Part shown: positions 51,103 through 60,799 of the stretch, piece by piece
Layout of the letters: each line of letters begins with the position of its first letter
How positions within the stretch are numbered: position 1 is the stretch's first letter
Assembly: GCA_963839535.1 (NCBI GenBank)
Contig: CAWIVF010000006.1
Location: 248,001 to 312,000, forward strand
From: RHKX01 sp963839535
GTDB taxonomy: Bacteria; Actinomycetota; Thermoleophilia; Solirubrobacterales; 70-9
Direction of reading: 5' to 3'
Length of the DNA stretch: 64,000 nt
Notes under the pieces: generated by a model
Database searches by the model: none
What the model saw: the letters and a program-made list of their open reading frames with translations, nothing else
What the model was told of the DNA's origin: nothing
Program-made: the position numbers and the translations under genes

Positions 51103-52237
51103 ATGAACTTCGACCTGAGCGACGAGCAACGCCTGCTCCGCGACACCGTCCGTGACTTCGCCCGCAACGAGGTCGGCCCCCAGCGCCGAGGAGCTCGACC
51201 GGACGAAGGCCTTCCCCTACGAGCTCGTCGCCAAGATGGGCGAGCTCGGCCTGATGGGCATCCCCTTCCCCGAGGAGTACGGCGGCGGGGGCAGCGACAA
51301 CCTCTCCTACGCGCTCGCGGTCGAGGAGCTGGCCCGGATCGACTCCTCCGTCGGGATCACGATGGCCGCGCACACCTCGCTCGGGACGATGCCGATCCAC
51401 CTCTGGGGCACCGACGAGCAGAAGGCCGAGTGGCTGCCGAAGCTCTGCTCGGGCGAGCGGCTCGCGGCGTTCGGCCTGACCGAGCCCGAGGCCGGATCCG
51501 ACGCCGGCAACGTCCGCACCCGCGCCTCGCTGGACGAGGACGGCTGGGTCATCGACGGCGCCAAGCAGTTCATCACCAACTCCGGAACCGACATCTCGGC
51601 CTGCGTGACGATCACCGCCAGGACCGGCGAGAACGAGATCTCCAACATCATCGTCCCCAACGGCACCCCCGGCTACGAGATCGGCGAGGCCTACCGGAAG
51701 ATGGGCTGGAACGCCTCCGACACGCGGCCGCTGAGCTTCGACTCCTGCCGCGTCCCCGAGGCCAACCTGCTCGGCCCGCGCGGCCAGGGGTTCAAGCAGT
51801 TCCTGCAGATCCTCGACGGCGGCCGCGTCGGCGTCGCCGCGATGGGGCTCGGCCTCGCCCAGGGCGCCCTCGACGAGGCGCTCTCCTACGCCAAGGAGCG
51901 GCGGGCGTTCGGCCAGTCGATCTCGAAGTTCCAGACGATCCAGGCCAAGATCGCCGACATCTCCACCGAGATCGAGGCGGCGCGCCTGCTCACCTACAAG
52001 GCCGCGATCCTCAAGGACCGCGGCGAGCCGTTCTCCCTCACCGCCGCCCAGGCGAAGCTGAAGACGGGCCGCCTCGCGGTCCGCGCGGCCGAGGAGGCCG
52101 TCCAGATCCACGGCGGCTACGGCTACATCGAGGAGTACCCCGTCTGCCGCTTCTACCGCGACGCCAAGATCCTGACCATCGGCGAGGGCACCGACGAGGT
52201 GCAGCAGATGGTCATCGCCCGCGCCCTGGGCTGCTGA
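51103..52237 (+). CDS. Acyl-CoA dehydrogenase (one frameshift)
   Basis: FAD enzyme of acyl-CoA oxidation, donating electrons to ETF. MNFDLSDEQRLLRDTVRDFA, LTEPEAGSDAGNVRTRA, ISKFQTIQAKIADI, VQIHGGYGYIEEYPVCRFYR (catalytic Glu in the EEYP region), ILTIGEGTDEVQQMVIARA. A shift near 51185 follows RNEVGP. About 378 residues, short-/medium-chain type. Likely partner: EtfBA at 33.8-35.6 kb. Confidence 0.92.
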
Positions 52238-52240
52238 CGG

Positions 52241-52329
52241 GCTGGGAGACGCCGGGCTCGGCGTCATCGCGGGCCTCACGGCCCGGGGGCCGCAGCGGCC
52301 CACTCTTCCTTGATCCGACGTCTCCCAGC
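52241..52329. repeat. Multi-hairpin structured element
   Basis: An 11-base inverted repeat, GCTGGGAGACG (52241-52251) and CGTCTCCCAGC (52319-52329), encloses further hairpins: GACGCCG/CGGCGTC (52248-52265), CGGGCC-TCAC-GGCCCG (52270-52285) and GGGCCGC-A-GCGGCCC (52287-52301). It starts four bases after the acyl-CoA dehydrogenase stop. May be a terminator, a folded RNA or a mobile palindrome. Confidence 0.5.
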
Positions 52330-52348
52330 TCCGTCGACGGGCTTGAAG

Positions 52349-52390
52349 CCAATGGTCGAAAAGCGAAGCCATGCTTCGCAAATCCGCCAG
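52349..52390. repeat. Hairpin-forming palindromic element (copy B)
   Basis: CCAATGG (52349-52355), stem GCGAAGC-CAT-GCTTCGC (52363-52379), then CGCC (52385-52388). Related to the element at 11258-11301, with paired changes in the stem. It lies in the leader of the next gene, just before a GCCGATAG box (52436-52443) that resembles a sigma-28 -10 but lacks the TAAA. Confidence 0.45.
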
Positions 52391-52502
52391 ATCGAGCGGT
52401 CCGGACCGAGCCTGTCGCCGTTTTCCCTGCAACGGGCCGATAGCTCCGCGGCGGGCTGAGCGGGGTTGAGTAAGGTGAAACTCCTCCTCCCCGGCCTCCA
52501 TC

Positions 52503-53518
52503 ATGAATGCAGATCCACCTCCGCAGCAGCCGGAGAACGCCCCCGGCTCCACCGACGCAAGCCTCGGGATGGCACCCGAGATCTCGCGGCGGGTCGCGTC
52601 GATCCTCGACGCGGTGGAGCGCGAGGCGGCGCGCCTGCGGGCCGAGGCCCGCGAGGAGGCCGCGCGCTACCTCGATGAGTCGCGGCGCCGCGCCGACGGG
52701 CTGGTCGCCGAGCGGCAGCGGCGGATCGCGGCGCTGAGCGAGGAGATCGTCGCCAAGTCCGAGGCCGTCGTCGCGCGCCTCGACGACGCCGCCCCGGTCC
52801 GTCAGGGATTCGAGAACCTCGTGCGCGCCCTCGGCGACGCAGCGGAGCGGCTCGCGCACGAGGCGGAGCGCTCGCCGGAGGAGTTCGCCCCGCAGCCGTT
52901 CCCCGGCGCCGCGGGCTATCCGCAGCAGCCGCCGCCCCAGCCAGCCGCCCAGCCCCAGCAGCCGCAATACGCGCCGCCGCCCCAGACCCACGTCCCACCG
53001 CCGCCCCAGCCGGCGTACGCGCCGCCGCCTCCCCAGCCCGAGTACGCCGCCGCCGCCGCAGGCCTACCCGCCCCCGCCGCCGCAGCCCGAGTACGCGCCG
53101 CCGCCTCCCCCGCCCGCGCCGCCGGAGCAATACGCCGAGCCTCACTACGCAACCCCTCCGCCCGCGCCCGCCGCGCCGGCACCCTCCTACGCCGCGCCCC
53201 ACCCCGACGAGCCCGCGAACGGCGGCGGTGACTTCACCGAGCAGCCGCACCCCGCCCGCTCACCCGCCACCCCGCAGTGGCAGCCGGAGCACCGGGGCCA
53301 GCCGGCCGCGCGCGGGCGGCGCCCCGGGCTGGCGCGAGCTCGACGAGGCGAAGATGGTCGCGATCCAGCTTGCCGCGACGGGTGCGACCCGAGCCGGCGT
53401 GCGCGACCACCTTCAGCGGGGCCTCGGAATCGCCGACGCCACCGTGATCCTCGACGAGGTCTTCGGCGCGGGGAGTCGCGACGACACGCGCGTTCCCTGG
53501 ACCGCCGAGCCCCGCTGA
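52503..53518 (+). CDS. Coiled-coil/proline-rich protein with conserved C-terminal module (two frameshifts)
   Basis: N-terminal coiled coil (RRVASILDAVEREAARLRAE) with AREEAARYLDESRRRADGLV, a long PPPPQ/YAPPP linker, and a C-terminal module WRELDEAKMVAIQLAATGAT-RAGVRDHLQRGLGIADATVI-LDEVFG. The coil motif is shared with the next gene, so they are relatives. Shifts near 53060 and 53310 in low-complexity sequence. About 338 residues. Cytoplasmic scaffold is a guess; family not recognised. Confidence 0.7.
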
Positions 53519-53623
53519 GCCCACCTCCGCAGGCGGCCGGTTACCGCCGCGGCCGAACCTAGACTCCATCCGCAGATGCGGCCTCTCGCGGCCGCGTCGG
53601 TAAACGGCGAGAAGGAGCTTTGG

Positions 53624-54316
53624 ATGGCGGAATCAGAGGGGCCCGGGGCGCACGGCGCCGCCATGCCCGGCGACCGCCCCGCCGCGGCTCCGCAGGCGCC
53701 CGCCCTCGACGTCGCCGCCGCGCTCGGCAGCCTCGACCGCGCCTCGCGGGAATTCAGCCGCCGGCTCGGCACGGCGCCTCCCGCGGCAGGGCCCGGCGTC
53801 GCGCCCGAGGCGCGTCCGGCACCCCACCCCGGACCGGCGCTCGACGCGCGGATGGAGCAGGCCGAGCGGGAGGCCCGCGAGTACCTCGAGCAGGCCAAGC
53901 GCCGCGCCGACAGCCTCGTCACCGCGATGGTCGGAGCCGTGGAGCGGCAGGCATCGGAGATCCGCCACGAGGCCGAGGAGGGCATCCGGGCACGCTGGCG
54001 TGAGGTGGAGCGGGACGCGAACCGCTACATCGACGACTCCCGCCGCCTCGGCAACGAGATCGTCACCGAGCGCCGCGACAAGATGGCCAAGCTGAGCGAC
54101 GGGATCACCCAACGCGCCGAGGCACTCACCGCCGGCATGGAGGACGCCGACCGCGTGCGCAGGCAGTTCGACGCCTTCATCCGGGCGCTGTCGGTGACCG
54201 CCGGCCAGATCGCCGCGGACGCCGCCCCGGCCCCGGCCCCCGCACCCGCCCCGACGCAGACCGGCGAGCTGCGCGACCTGCGTCGTCTCTTCCGGCCGAG
54301 CTCGGTAGCCGCCTGA
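53624..54316 (+). CDS. Coiled-coil protein, paralogue of the upstream coil
   Basis: 230 residues from ATG 53624 (AAGGAG 6-7 bases before). Reads REAREYLEQAKRRADSLVTA and RYIDDSRRLGNEIVTERRDK, two copies of the A-x-x-Y-[LI]-[DE]-x-[SA]-R-R motif seen upstream, ending in an Ala/Pro linker and LRDLRRLFRPSSVAA. Resembles DivIVA/FilP-type coiled coils only in general character. Intact. Confidence 0.75.
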   Translation: MAESEGPGAHGAAMPGDRPAAAPQAPALDVAAALGSLDRASREFSRRLGTAPPAAGPGVAPEARPAPHPGPALDARMEQAEREAREYLEQAKRRADSLVTAMVGAVERQASEIRHEAEEGIRARWREVERDANRYIDDSRRLGNEIVTERRDKMAKLSDGITQRAEALTAGMEDADRVRRQFDAFIRALSVTAGQIAADAAPAPAPAPAPTQTGELRDLRRLFRPSSVAA

Positions 54317-54328
54317 GCGGCACGTCCG

Positions 54329-55027
54329 GTGAACGCCCTCCCGCCCGCAGCGGACCTCGGAGGGCGTGATCCCTCGATCCACGTGGCGGAGATCGGGCAG
54401 GCGGTCCACGTCGGGCTGATGGACCTCCAGCAACGGATCGGCGAGCTGCAGCGCAGCGTCGCGACACTTGCCACGGAGGGCCGGTGGGTGGAGCCGGGTG
54501 CTCCTCCCGCGCCGGGATCGTGGGGCCCGCCTCCCGGGCACGAACTCGCCTATGCCCCGACGCCGCCGCTGGCGCCGGCCGAGTGGGAGCAGCCCTTCGA
54601 GCCGCCGCTTGCGCCCCCGCCGACCTGGAGCAGCCTGCCGCCCGTCTCGCCGCCGGTGCCGCGTCCGCCCGAGCCGGTCCCGGCGACCCCGCTCGCCCAC
54701 GCGCCGGCGGCGATCCAGCCACCGCCCGGCGTGACGCTGATCGACGCCGGGCCGTTCGCCGATCTGATCGAGCTGCGCCACTTCGAGGAGGAGCTCGCCG
54801 CCGTCCCCGGCGTCCACGACGTGCGCGTCCGCCGGTTCGGGCACGGTCGCGCCCGGATCGAGGTCGGCGCCGGCTCCACGCACGAGCTGATGGCCGAGGT
54901 CGGCCGGACCCACGGCCCGACGGAGATCAGCGAGCGGCCCGGCGGCGAGATCGTCATCGACCTCCCGAAGGCCGACGGCTCCGAAGAGCCTGAGGCGAAG
55001 CCGGCGGAAGCCGGCGAACCGGGCTGA
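54329..55027 (+). CDS. Proline-rich protein with small C-terminal alpha/beta domain
   Basis: 232 residues from GTG 54329. N-terminal helix (HVAEIGQAVHVGLMDLQQRI), long Pro/Ala linker, then a compact domain LIELRHFEEELAAVPGVHDV-RVRRFGHGRARIEVGAGSTH-ELMAEVG that looks like a ferredoxin-like beta-alpha-beta fold. Its stop overlaps the start of the next miniprotein. Function unknown; second partner in the glycosyltransferase cluster. Confidence 0.75.
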   Translation: MNALPPAADLGGRDPSIHVAEIGQAVHVGLMDLQQRIGELQRSVATLATEGRWVEPGAPPAPGSWGPPPGHELAYAPTPPLAPAEWEQPFEPPLAPPPTWSSLPPVSPPVPRPPEPVPATPLAHAPAAIQPPPGVTLIDAGPFADLIELRHFEEELAAVPGVHDVRVRRFGHGRARIEVGAGSTHELMAEVGRTHGPTEISERPGGEIVIDLPKADGSEEPEAKPAEAGEPG

Positions 55028-55167
55028 TGCTCGCCACGCTGAAGAACCTGCTCGGCGCGGCCGCGGTCCTGATCGCCCTGCCGCTCTTCTTCGCCGGCTT
55101 CCTCGTCGCGCCCCTGATCGTCCTCGCCGGCGGGCTCGTGATCTTCGCCCTCACGGCGTCCGGCTGA
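55027..55167 (+). CDS. 46-residue membrane miniprotein
   Basis: ATG at 55027 overlaps the preceding TGA (TGATG). Reads MLATLKNLLGAAAVLIALPL then FFAGFLVAPLIVLAGGLVIF, ending ALTASG at TGA 55165-55167. Almost entirely hydrophobic, probably two short spans or one hairpin. Eight bases before the next ATG. Likely an accessory of the glycosyltransferase complex, by position only. Confidence 0.65.
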   Translation: MLATLKNLLGAAAVLIALPLFFAGFLVAPLIVLAGGLVIFALTASG

Positions 55168-55174
55168 GCCGCCC

Positions 55175-57389
55175 ATGCACCTCAGCGCGCCCAACCCCAC
55201 GCACTCCCCCTACGAGCGGAGCATGACCGGCGTCCCGACGGTCTCGCTCGAGCCCGATCCGGCGCTGCCGATGGGCGATCCGGTCAACCCGATCGCGGCG
55301 CAGATGCTGCCGGAGGGGGTCTGCCGGCACTTCCGGATGCTGCCGATCTCCTTCGACGGCCAGACGCTGCTGCTCGCGATGGCCGACTTCGACGACCCGA
55401 TGGCCCGCGACGTGGCGGTGGCGCTGACCACCGACCCGCTCGAGGTGGTCCTCGCGCCGGCCCAGCAGATCGACGCCGCGATCGACCGCGTGTTCGGCGG
55501 CCTCTCCCACGCCCCGGGCCTGAACGGCGACCGCGCGCTCGACGACCCCGGGGTGGTCGCTCCGGGGCGGATCGGGGAGATCCTCGTGCGCCGCGGGCTG
55601 ATCACCGAGCACGATCTCGCCTACGCGCTCGAGGTCCAGGGCCGGACGGGCAGCAGGATCGGCGAGATCCTCTACTACGAGTCGCTGGTGCCGGAGGGGG
55701 ACCTGGCCGCTGCACTGGCCGACCAGCTGCGGGTGCCGCTGGTGGACCTCGACGGGATGGACCCTCCCCCGAGGCGCTCGAGCTGGTCCCCGAGTCGCTC
55801 CAGCGCGAGGGCCGATGCGTGCCGCTGGCCGTCGACGACGAGGTCCTCTACGTGGCGATCACGGATCCGCTCGACGATGGGACCTACGAGGCCATCCGCG
55901 AGCTGACCGAGCTGCGGATCCGCACCTACATGGTGATCCGCAGCGACCTCGACGCCCTCCTGCGCCGGATCCACCTCGAGGCGCACGTGCGCGCGGCGCG
56001 AACCGAGCTGCTGATCCGCTCCCCCGAGGACTCCGCGAACCGCGTCCTCTCGAACGGCCAGCGGCTGTTCTTCGGGCTGCTGCTCCTCGCCCTCGCCGCC
56101 GGGCTTCGCGCTGGCGCCGCTGAGCACCGGGATCGCGCTCGTAACCGCGTGCGTCGCGCTCTACCTCTCCTCCTCGCTCTACAAGCTGAAGCTCTTCTAC
56201 GACTCGTTCGGCCGCCGGCGGGAGTTCGACTTCTCCGGCGAGGAGGTCGCCGCGATCGACGATCGCGAGCTGCCGCGCTACTCCATCCTCGTGCCGCTCT
56301 ACCGCGAGGCGGCGGTCGTGCCGCGGCTGACCGCGGCCCTGGCGGAGCTCGACTACCCGAACTCGAAGCTGGAGATCCTGCTGCTCTGCGAGGAGGAGGA
56401 CGAGGCGACGATCGACGCGATCCTCGCCTCCGACCTGCCGCCGCAGTTCAACCTCCTGCTCGTCCCCGACAGCCAGCCCGAAGACGAAGCCGAAGGCCTG
56501 CAACTACGGGATCCAGCAGGCCACCGGCAAGTTCGTCGTCGTCTACGACGCCGAGGACCAGCCGGACCCCGATCAGCTCAAGAAGGTGCTGCTGGCCTGG
56601 GAGCGCTCCGCGGACAACGTGATCTGCGTGCAGTGCAAGCTCAACTACTTCAACCCCGACCAGAACCTGCTCACCCGCTTCTTCGCGACCGAGTACGCGA
56701 CGCTCTTCGACCTGCTCCTCCCCGGCCTCGACGCCGCCGACGCGCCGATCCCGCTCGGCGGCACCTCGAACCACTTCGACCGCGAGGCCCTGGTCGAGCT
56801 CGGCGCCTGGGACCCGTTCAACGTGACCGAGGACGCCGACCTCGGCCTGCGCCTCCACAAGGCCGGCTACCGCACGGTGATGCTCAACTCGACCACCCTC
56901 GAGGAGGCGAACTCGGCCCTCGGCAACTGGATCCGCCAGCGCTCACGCTGGGTCAAGGGCTACCTGCAGACGTACCTCGTCCACATGCGCCACCCGGTGC
57001 GGCTGATGCGCGAGGTCGGCTTCCGCGGGTGGTGGTCGTTCCAGTTCATGATCGGCGGGACGATCCTCTTCCTCGTCAACCCGATCTTCTGGGCGCTGAC
57101 CACGCTCTGGCTGTTCACCGAGGCGGGGCTGATCGAGGACCTCTTCCCGAGCTTCGTCTACTACGCGGCCTGCCTGCAGCTGCTCGTCGGGAACTTCGTC
57201 TTCACCTACCTCGCGATGGCGGGGTCGATGCAGCGGGGCCTCCACCACCTCGTCCGCTACGCCGTCTTCAGCCCGATCTACTGGGGGCTGATGTCGATCG
57301 GCGCCTGGATGGGCTTCATCCAGCTGTTCACCAAGCCCTTCTACTGGGAGAAGACCGAGCACGGCCTCGACGAGATGAGCGGCGCGTGA
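55175..57389 (+). CDS. MshEN-domain/family-2 glycosyltransferase fusion, c-di-GMP-regulated polysaccharide synthase (three frameshifts)
   Basis: N-terminal part has GspE_N/MshEN-like modules. Residues 132-155 (RIGEILVRRGLITEHDLAYA...Q) and 161-184 (RIGEILYYESLVPEGDLAAA...Q) match the 24-residue c-di-GMP-binding motif twice, with the canonical 5-residue spacer. Then spans, and a GT2 domain: SILVPLYREAAVVPRLTAAL, VVVYDAEDQPDPDQL, TEDADLGLRLHKAG, IRQRSRWVKGYLQ (QxxRW, as in processive synthases), then 4-5 C-terminal spans. Shifts near 55775, 56100 and 56480. About 738 residues. Resembles a rearranged NfrB. Confidence 0.87.
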
Positions 57390-59053
57390 GGGCCGTCGAA
57401 GCCAGGCCGCGAGCGGCGCGGGACGTCTGCCCGCACCGGCGCCCGGTCCCACCGCGACGCGCCGCCGCCGAGAGCCTGGAGGAGTCGGGCGCCGAATCGG
57501 TGCCGCGCGCCGAGGCGGTGGCCGTCTTCGGCCTGTTCGGGGTGCTCTACCTGCTCGTGGGACTCTGGGTCGTGCGAGACCTCCACGTCGTCGACTTCGA
57601 GAGCCTCGAGCGGCTCGCCGGCGCGAATGCGCTCTGGCACGGGGACCCGCCGAAGCTCGCCGCCGTGGGGTTCGAGACCGCGCCGCTCGGGACCCTGCTG
57701 CTGGCGCCGTTCGCCCTGTTCAGCGGCCTCGTCACCTCGCCGCTTGCGATACCCATCGCCTCGGCGCTCTGCGCGGCCGGCGCGCTCGTTTTCATCGACC
57801 GCACGCTGGCGCTCGGGCGCGATCGCGGCGCGGCCGCGGCTGCTGCTCGTCCTGCTCGTCGCGCTCAACCCGATGTTCGCCTTCTACGCGACGAACGGGG
57901 TGGCCGAGGCCGCGGCGCTGCTGTTCGCGGCGATCACGCTCTACGGCGTGCTGGGCTGGGCCGTCCGCGACTCGCCGCGCCACCTGATCGGCGCCGGCCT
58001 CGCGATCGCCGCCGGAGCGCTCGCCGACTACGAGCTGATCTGGTGGGGGATCCTGCTCTGCCTCGTGGTCACCGCGGCCCTGACCAGGCTGGGCCGCAGC
58101 CGCGGCGAGGTCGAGGGCTCGGCGATCGCGTTCCTGGCGCCGCTGATGTACGCGCTCGGCACCTGGGTCCTGCTCAACGCGGTCATCCTCGGCGACCCGT
58201 TCGCCTGGATCTCGACCGGGGACGCCACCGCCGGTCAACGCGCTGGAACGCGTCGTCTGAGCCGTTCGATCTCGCCGCCGCGATCGGGGACGCGCTCCAG
58301 GCTCAGCTGATCTTCCCGGTCGCCCTCGTCGCGGTTCCGCTGCTGCTGCTCCTGGCCCGCGACGCGATCGGCCGAGGGCTCGCCTGCCTGATCGCGATCG
58401 CGGTCGCCTACCCGGTGATCGTCGCGGCGCTCGCCGACTCCGCCGGCGCCGTCGATCTCCGCAGCGCGCTGCCGGCGATCGTCGCGGGCTGCGCCGGGCT
58501 CGCCTGGGTGCACCTGCGCGCCGCCGGGCGGCGGCCGCTGATCCTGGCCACCGGGATCGTCCTCGCCGCGGCCGCACTGCCGCTCGCCTGGACCCAGATG
58601 GAGTCGTTCACGAACCAGGACCTCGAGCAGGCGTTCACCCGTGGGATCTCGAGCGGGGACGACCAGGAGGGGCTCGCCACCGCGGGCGGCGTCCTGGCCG
58701 GGACCGACCGCGAGCGGGAGATGGCGCGGTTCATCGAGGAGCAGGGAGTCGAGGAGGGCCGGATCCTCACCGACGACTCCCGCACCTTCGGGGTGATCGC
58801 GATGAGCGGGCGGCCCGAGCTCTTCCTCACCCCGACGAGCGCCGGGGGCGACGAATGGGACGAGGTCGCCTCGGAGCCCGCCGGACAGGCGGACTTCGCC
58901 CTGGTCGCGCTCGGAGGCGGCGATCGGATTCTCGCCGCTCACCCGGGCGCCGAGAGCGGGGAATCCCCCGGCCTCGAGCCCTTCGCGGCAAACGACCGCT
59001 ACGCGCTGCTGCGCGTGACCGGCGCTGAGCCGGCCGAATCGGCCGGCGACTGA
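57386..59053 (+). CDS. Multi-spanning membrane protein, GT-C-like (two frameshifts)
   Basis: GTG at 57386 overlaps the stop of the synthase gene, so the pair is coupled. About 10 spans (VFGLFGVLYLLVGLWVVRDL; MFAFYATNGVAEAAALLFAA; LIFPVALVAVPLLLLLA) and an extracytoplasmic C-terminal domain (MARFIEEQGVEEGRILTDDS, GRPELFLTPTSAGG). The layout resembles ArnT/PMT lipid-linked sugar transferases, with VVDFESLERLAGANALW after the first span as a possible Asp-containing loop. Shifts near 57835 and 58235. About 555 residues. Confidence 0.72.
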   Translation: MRAVEARPRAARDVCPHRRPVPPRRAAAESLEESGAESVPRAEAVAVFGLFGVLYLLVGLWVVRDLHVVDFESLERLAGANALWHGDPPKLAAVGFETAPLGTLLLAPFALFSGLVTSPLAIPIASALCAAGALVFIDRTLALGRDRGAAAAAARPARRAQPDVRLLRDERGGRGRGAAVRGDHALRRAGLGRPRLAAPPDRRRPRDRRRSARRLRADLVGDPALPRGHRGPDQAGPQPRRGRGLGDRVPGAADVRARHLGPAQRGHPRRPVRLDLDRGRHRRSTRWNASSEPFDLAAAIGDALQAQLIFPVALVAVPLLLLLARDAIGRGLACLIAIAVAYPVIVAALADSAGAVDLRSALPAIVAGCAGLAWVHLRAAGRRPLILATGIVLAAAALPLAWTQMESFTNQDLEQAFTRGISSGDDQEGLATAGGVLAGTDREREMARFIEEQGVEEGRILTDDSRTFGVIAMSGRPELFLTPTSAGGDEWDEVASEPAGQADFALVALGGGDRILAAHPGAESGESPGLEPFAANDRYALLRVTGAEPAESAGD

Positions 59054-59057
59054 GGAG

Positions 59058-59420
59058 CTAGCTCCTGCTGTCCTGGTAGTGGGCGCGGAGGCGCTCGCCG
59101 AGCGCGGCGGTCAGGATCTCCTGCTCGCCGATCTCGGGTGAGCTGCGGACCACGTCCCGCTCGTAGGGGAGCCAGACCTGGCCGCCACCCGCGGTCGCGC
59201 CGTCGAACGGCACGAGCTTGTAGCGGCCGCTCGCGAAGCGTCCCTCCCGGAGGAGGAGCCAGGCGGGGTCACCGGTGTCGGCGTCCACCCAGACGTCCTC
59301 GAGCCGGCCGAGGCCGCTGCCGAGATTGTCGGTTACGCGAGAGCCGATCCACTCACGGGCTTCCGTGAGTCCTGGCTTGGTCGCTCCATAGAGGCGATGG
59401 GTCGTACGTGCTGCCGGCAT
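59058..59420 (-). CDS. PRC-barrel domain protein
   Basis: 120 residues. EAREWIGSRVTDNLGSGLGR, LEDVWVDADTGDPAWLLLRE and GQVWLPYERDVVRSSPEIGE are PRC-barrel features; C-terminal LGERLRAHYQDSRS. Start ATG complement of 59418-59420. Closely related to the N-terminal domains of the next two PRC proteins. PRC barrels bind proteins or RNA; role here unknown. Confidence 0.83.
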   Translation of the reverse strand: MPAARTTHRLYGATKPGLTEAREWIGSRVTDNLGSGLGRLEDVWVDADTGDPAWLLLREGRFASGRYKLVPFDGATAGGGQVWLPYERDVVRSSPEIGEQEILTAALGERLRAHYQDSRS

Positions 59421-59547
59421 GCGGTCTTCCTTGATCGGGGCGTTGCTGCGGGATTCTTCCCGCAATGCACTGCGGGAGAAAGTAGCAGCCCCGCCCCCGG
59501 AAAGCACCTTCTGGCGTTGGGGAGCGGGTGCGCGCTGCCGCGGGGGC

Positions 59548-60645
59548 TCAGCGGCCGGGTGGCTGGGGGATGACCCGGACGTTGCGCAGCTCGCCGCGGA
59601 TGCTGAGCTCCCCGCTCAGCTCGATCTCGACGTAGTGGACCTGCGGCGAGGCGGCGAGCGCGTTGAGCATCCCGACCGGATCGGGCACGTGCGGCGGCCC
59701 CCAGGCGGGACCGGGTCCCTGGGGCAGCGGCCATCCCTGGGGCTGCTGGTACTGCGGGGGCGGTGGTGGAGGCTGGTACGCCTGCTGGGGCTGCGGCTGC
59801 GGGGGCGCCGAGCGGTACTCGACCCCGTAGGTCAACGGCTGGGGCTGCTGGTACTGCGGGGGCGGTGGTGGAGGCGGCGCCTGGTACTGCGGCTGCGCGT
59901 AGCCGTACCCGGGCGGGGGTGGCGGCGGCGGAGCGGCTCCGTAGCCGGGGGCGGCCTGCTCGCGGGGCGGCGCGGCCACGGGCGGGGCCGGGCGCGGCGG
60001 CAGCGGCGGAGGCGGCATGGCCTGGCTCGCGGGCGGCGGATCGGCGGGGCGCGGCTGCTCCCGCAACACCGGGCGGCGCGGGGGCGCCTGCGCGGCGGGA
60101 CGCTGCTGCGGCCGTCGTCCCTGCGCCTCGCCCGGAGGCGTCTGCGGCGAGCCGAACGACGGCGGCGGGGTCGGCTGAGCGCCACCGGTCGCGAAGCGCA
60201 GCGTCGCGGTCGCGGCGCCGGCCGGCTCGGGCTGACCCTGCGGCTGAGCCGGGGCCTGGCCCGGGCCCTCGCTTCCGCTTCCGGCATGGGCGATCGCCGC
60301 CGGGACGTTCGCGGCGTAATGGCTGCGCAGCGCAGCCTCGACCTGCTGGGTCAGGGGCGCGCCGGGCTCGATCTCGGGCGCCTCGCGCACGATCTCGCGC
60401 TCGTAGGGGACCCAGACGTGCCCGGCTCCGGCCGTGGCGTCCTCGAAGGGGATCAGCGTGGTGCGTCCGCCGAAGCGGCCCTCCTTGACCAGCAGCCAGC
60501 GCGGCGCGCCCGTCCCCGGGTCGATCCAGACATCCTCCAGGCGGCCGACGTTGGCGCCGTAGATGTCGTCGACCCGCGAGCCGATCCAGCCAAGAGCTTC
60601 GTTCAAGCTCGGTTTGTTGCCCCCGCGCAGCTCCGCCGCGATCAT
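59548..60645 (-). CDS. PRC-barrel protein with long Pro/Gln-rich region and C-terminal conserved tail
   Basis: 365 residues. PRC barrel at 1-110 (EALGWIGSRVDDIYGANVGR, VWVPYEREIVREAPEIE), a low-complexity middle of PPPPP, QYQQPQ and YAQPQ runs, and a C-terminal segment DPVGMLNALAASPQVHYVEI-ELSGELSIRGELRNVRVIP that looks folded. Intact despite its repetitive DNA. Probably a scaffold; family function unknown. Confidence 0.8.
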   Translation of the reverse strand: MIAAELRGGNKPSLNEALGWIGSRVDDIYGANVGRLEDVWIDPGTGAPRWLLVKEGRFGGRTTLIPFEDATAGAGHVWVPYEREIVREAPEIEPGAPLTQQVEAALRSHYAANVPAAIAHAGSGSEGPGQAPAQPQGQPEPAGAATATLRFATGGAQPTPPPSFGSPQTPPGEAQGRRPQQRPAAQAPPRRPVLREQPRPADPPPASQAMPPPPLPPRPAPPVAAPPREQAAPGYGAAPPPPPPPGYGYAQPQYQAPPPPPPPQYQQPQPLTYGVEYRSAPPQPQPQQAYQPPPPPPQYQQPQGWPLPQGPGPAWGPPHVPDPVGMLNALAASPQVHYVEIELSGELSIRGELRNVRVIPQPPGR

Positions 60646-60799
60646 GGTTCCATCCTTCGGGCGGGCGTCCGATCCCTTCCCCGCGTCGGCGTGACGGTAG
60701 CACCCGTCCCAGACAACGGGCAAGGCCTCGGAGCGCGGCATGCCGCCGCCCAAGATCGCTCCGGGGGGAGCCCGGGGCTTCCTATACTCGGGACGGGTG

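Noticed and set aside
59700..60250. Repetitive GC-rich DNA that could be read as tandem repeats or a CRISPR-like array
   Set aside because: It encodes the Pro/Gln-rich linker of the PRC-barrel protein in one intact frame; there are no regular spacers.
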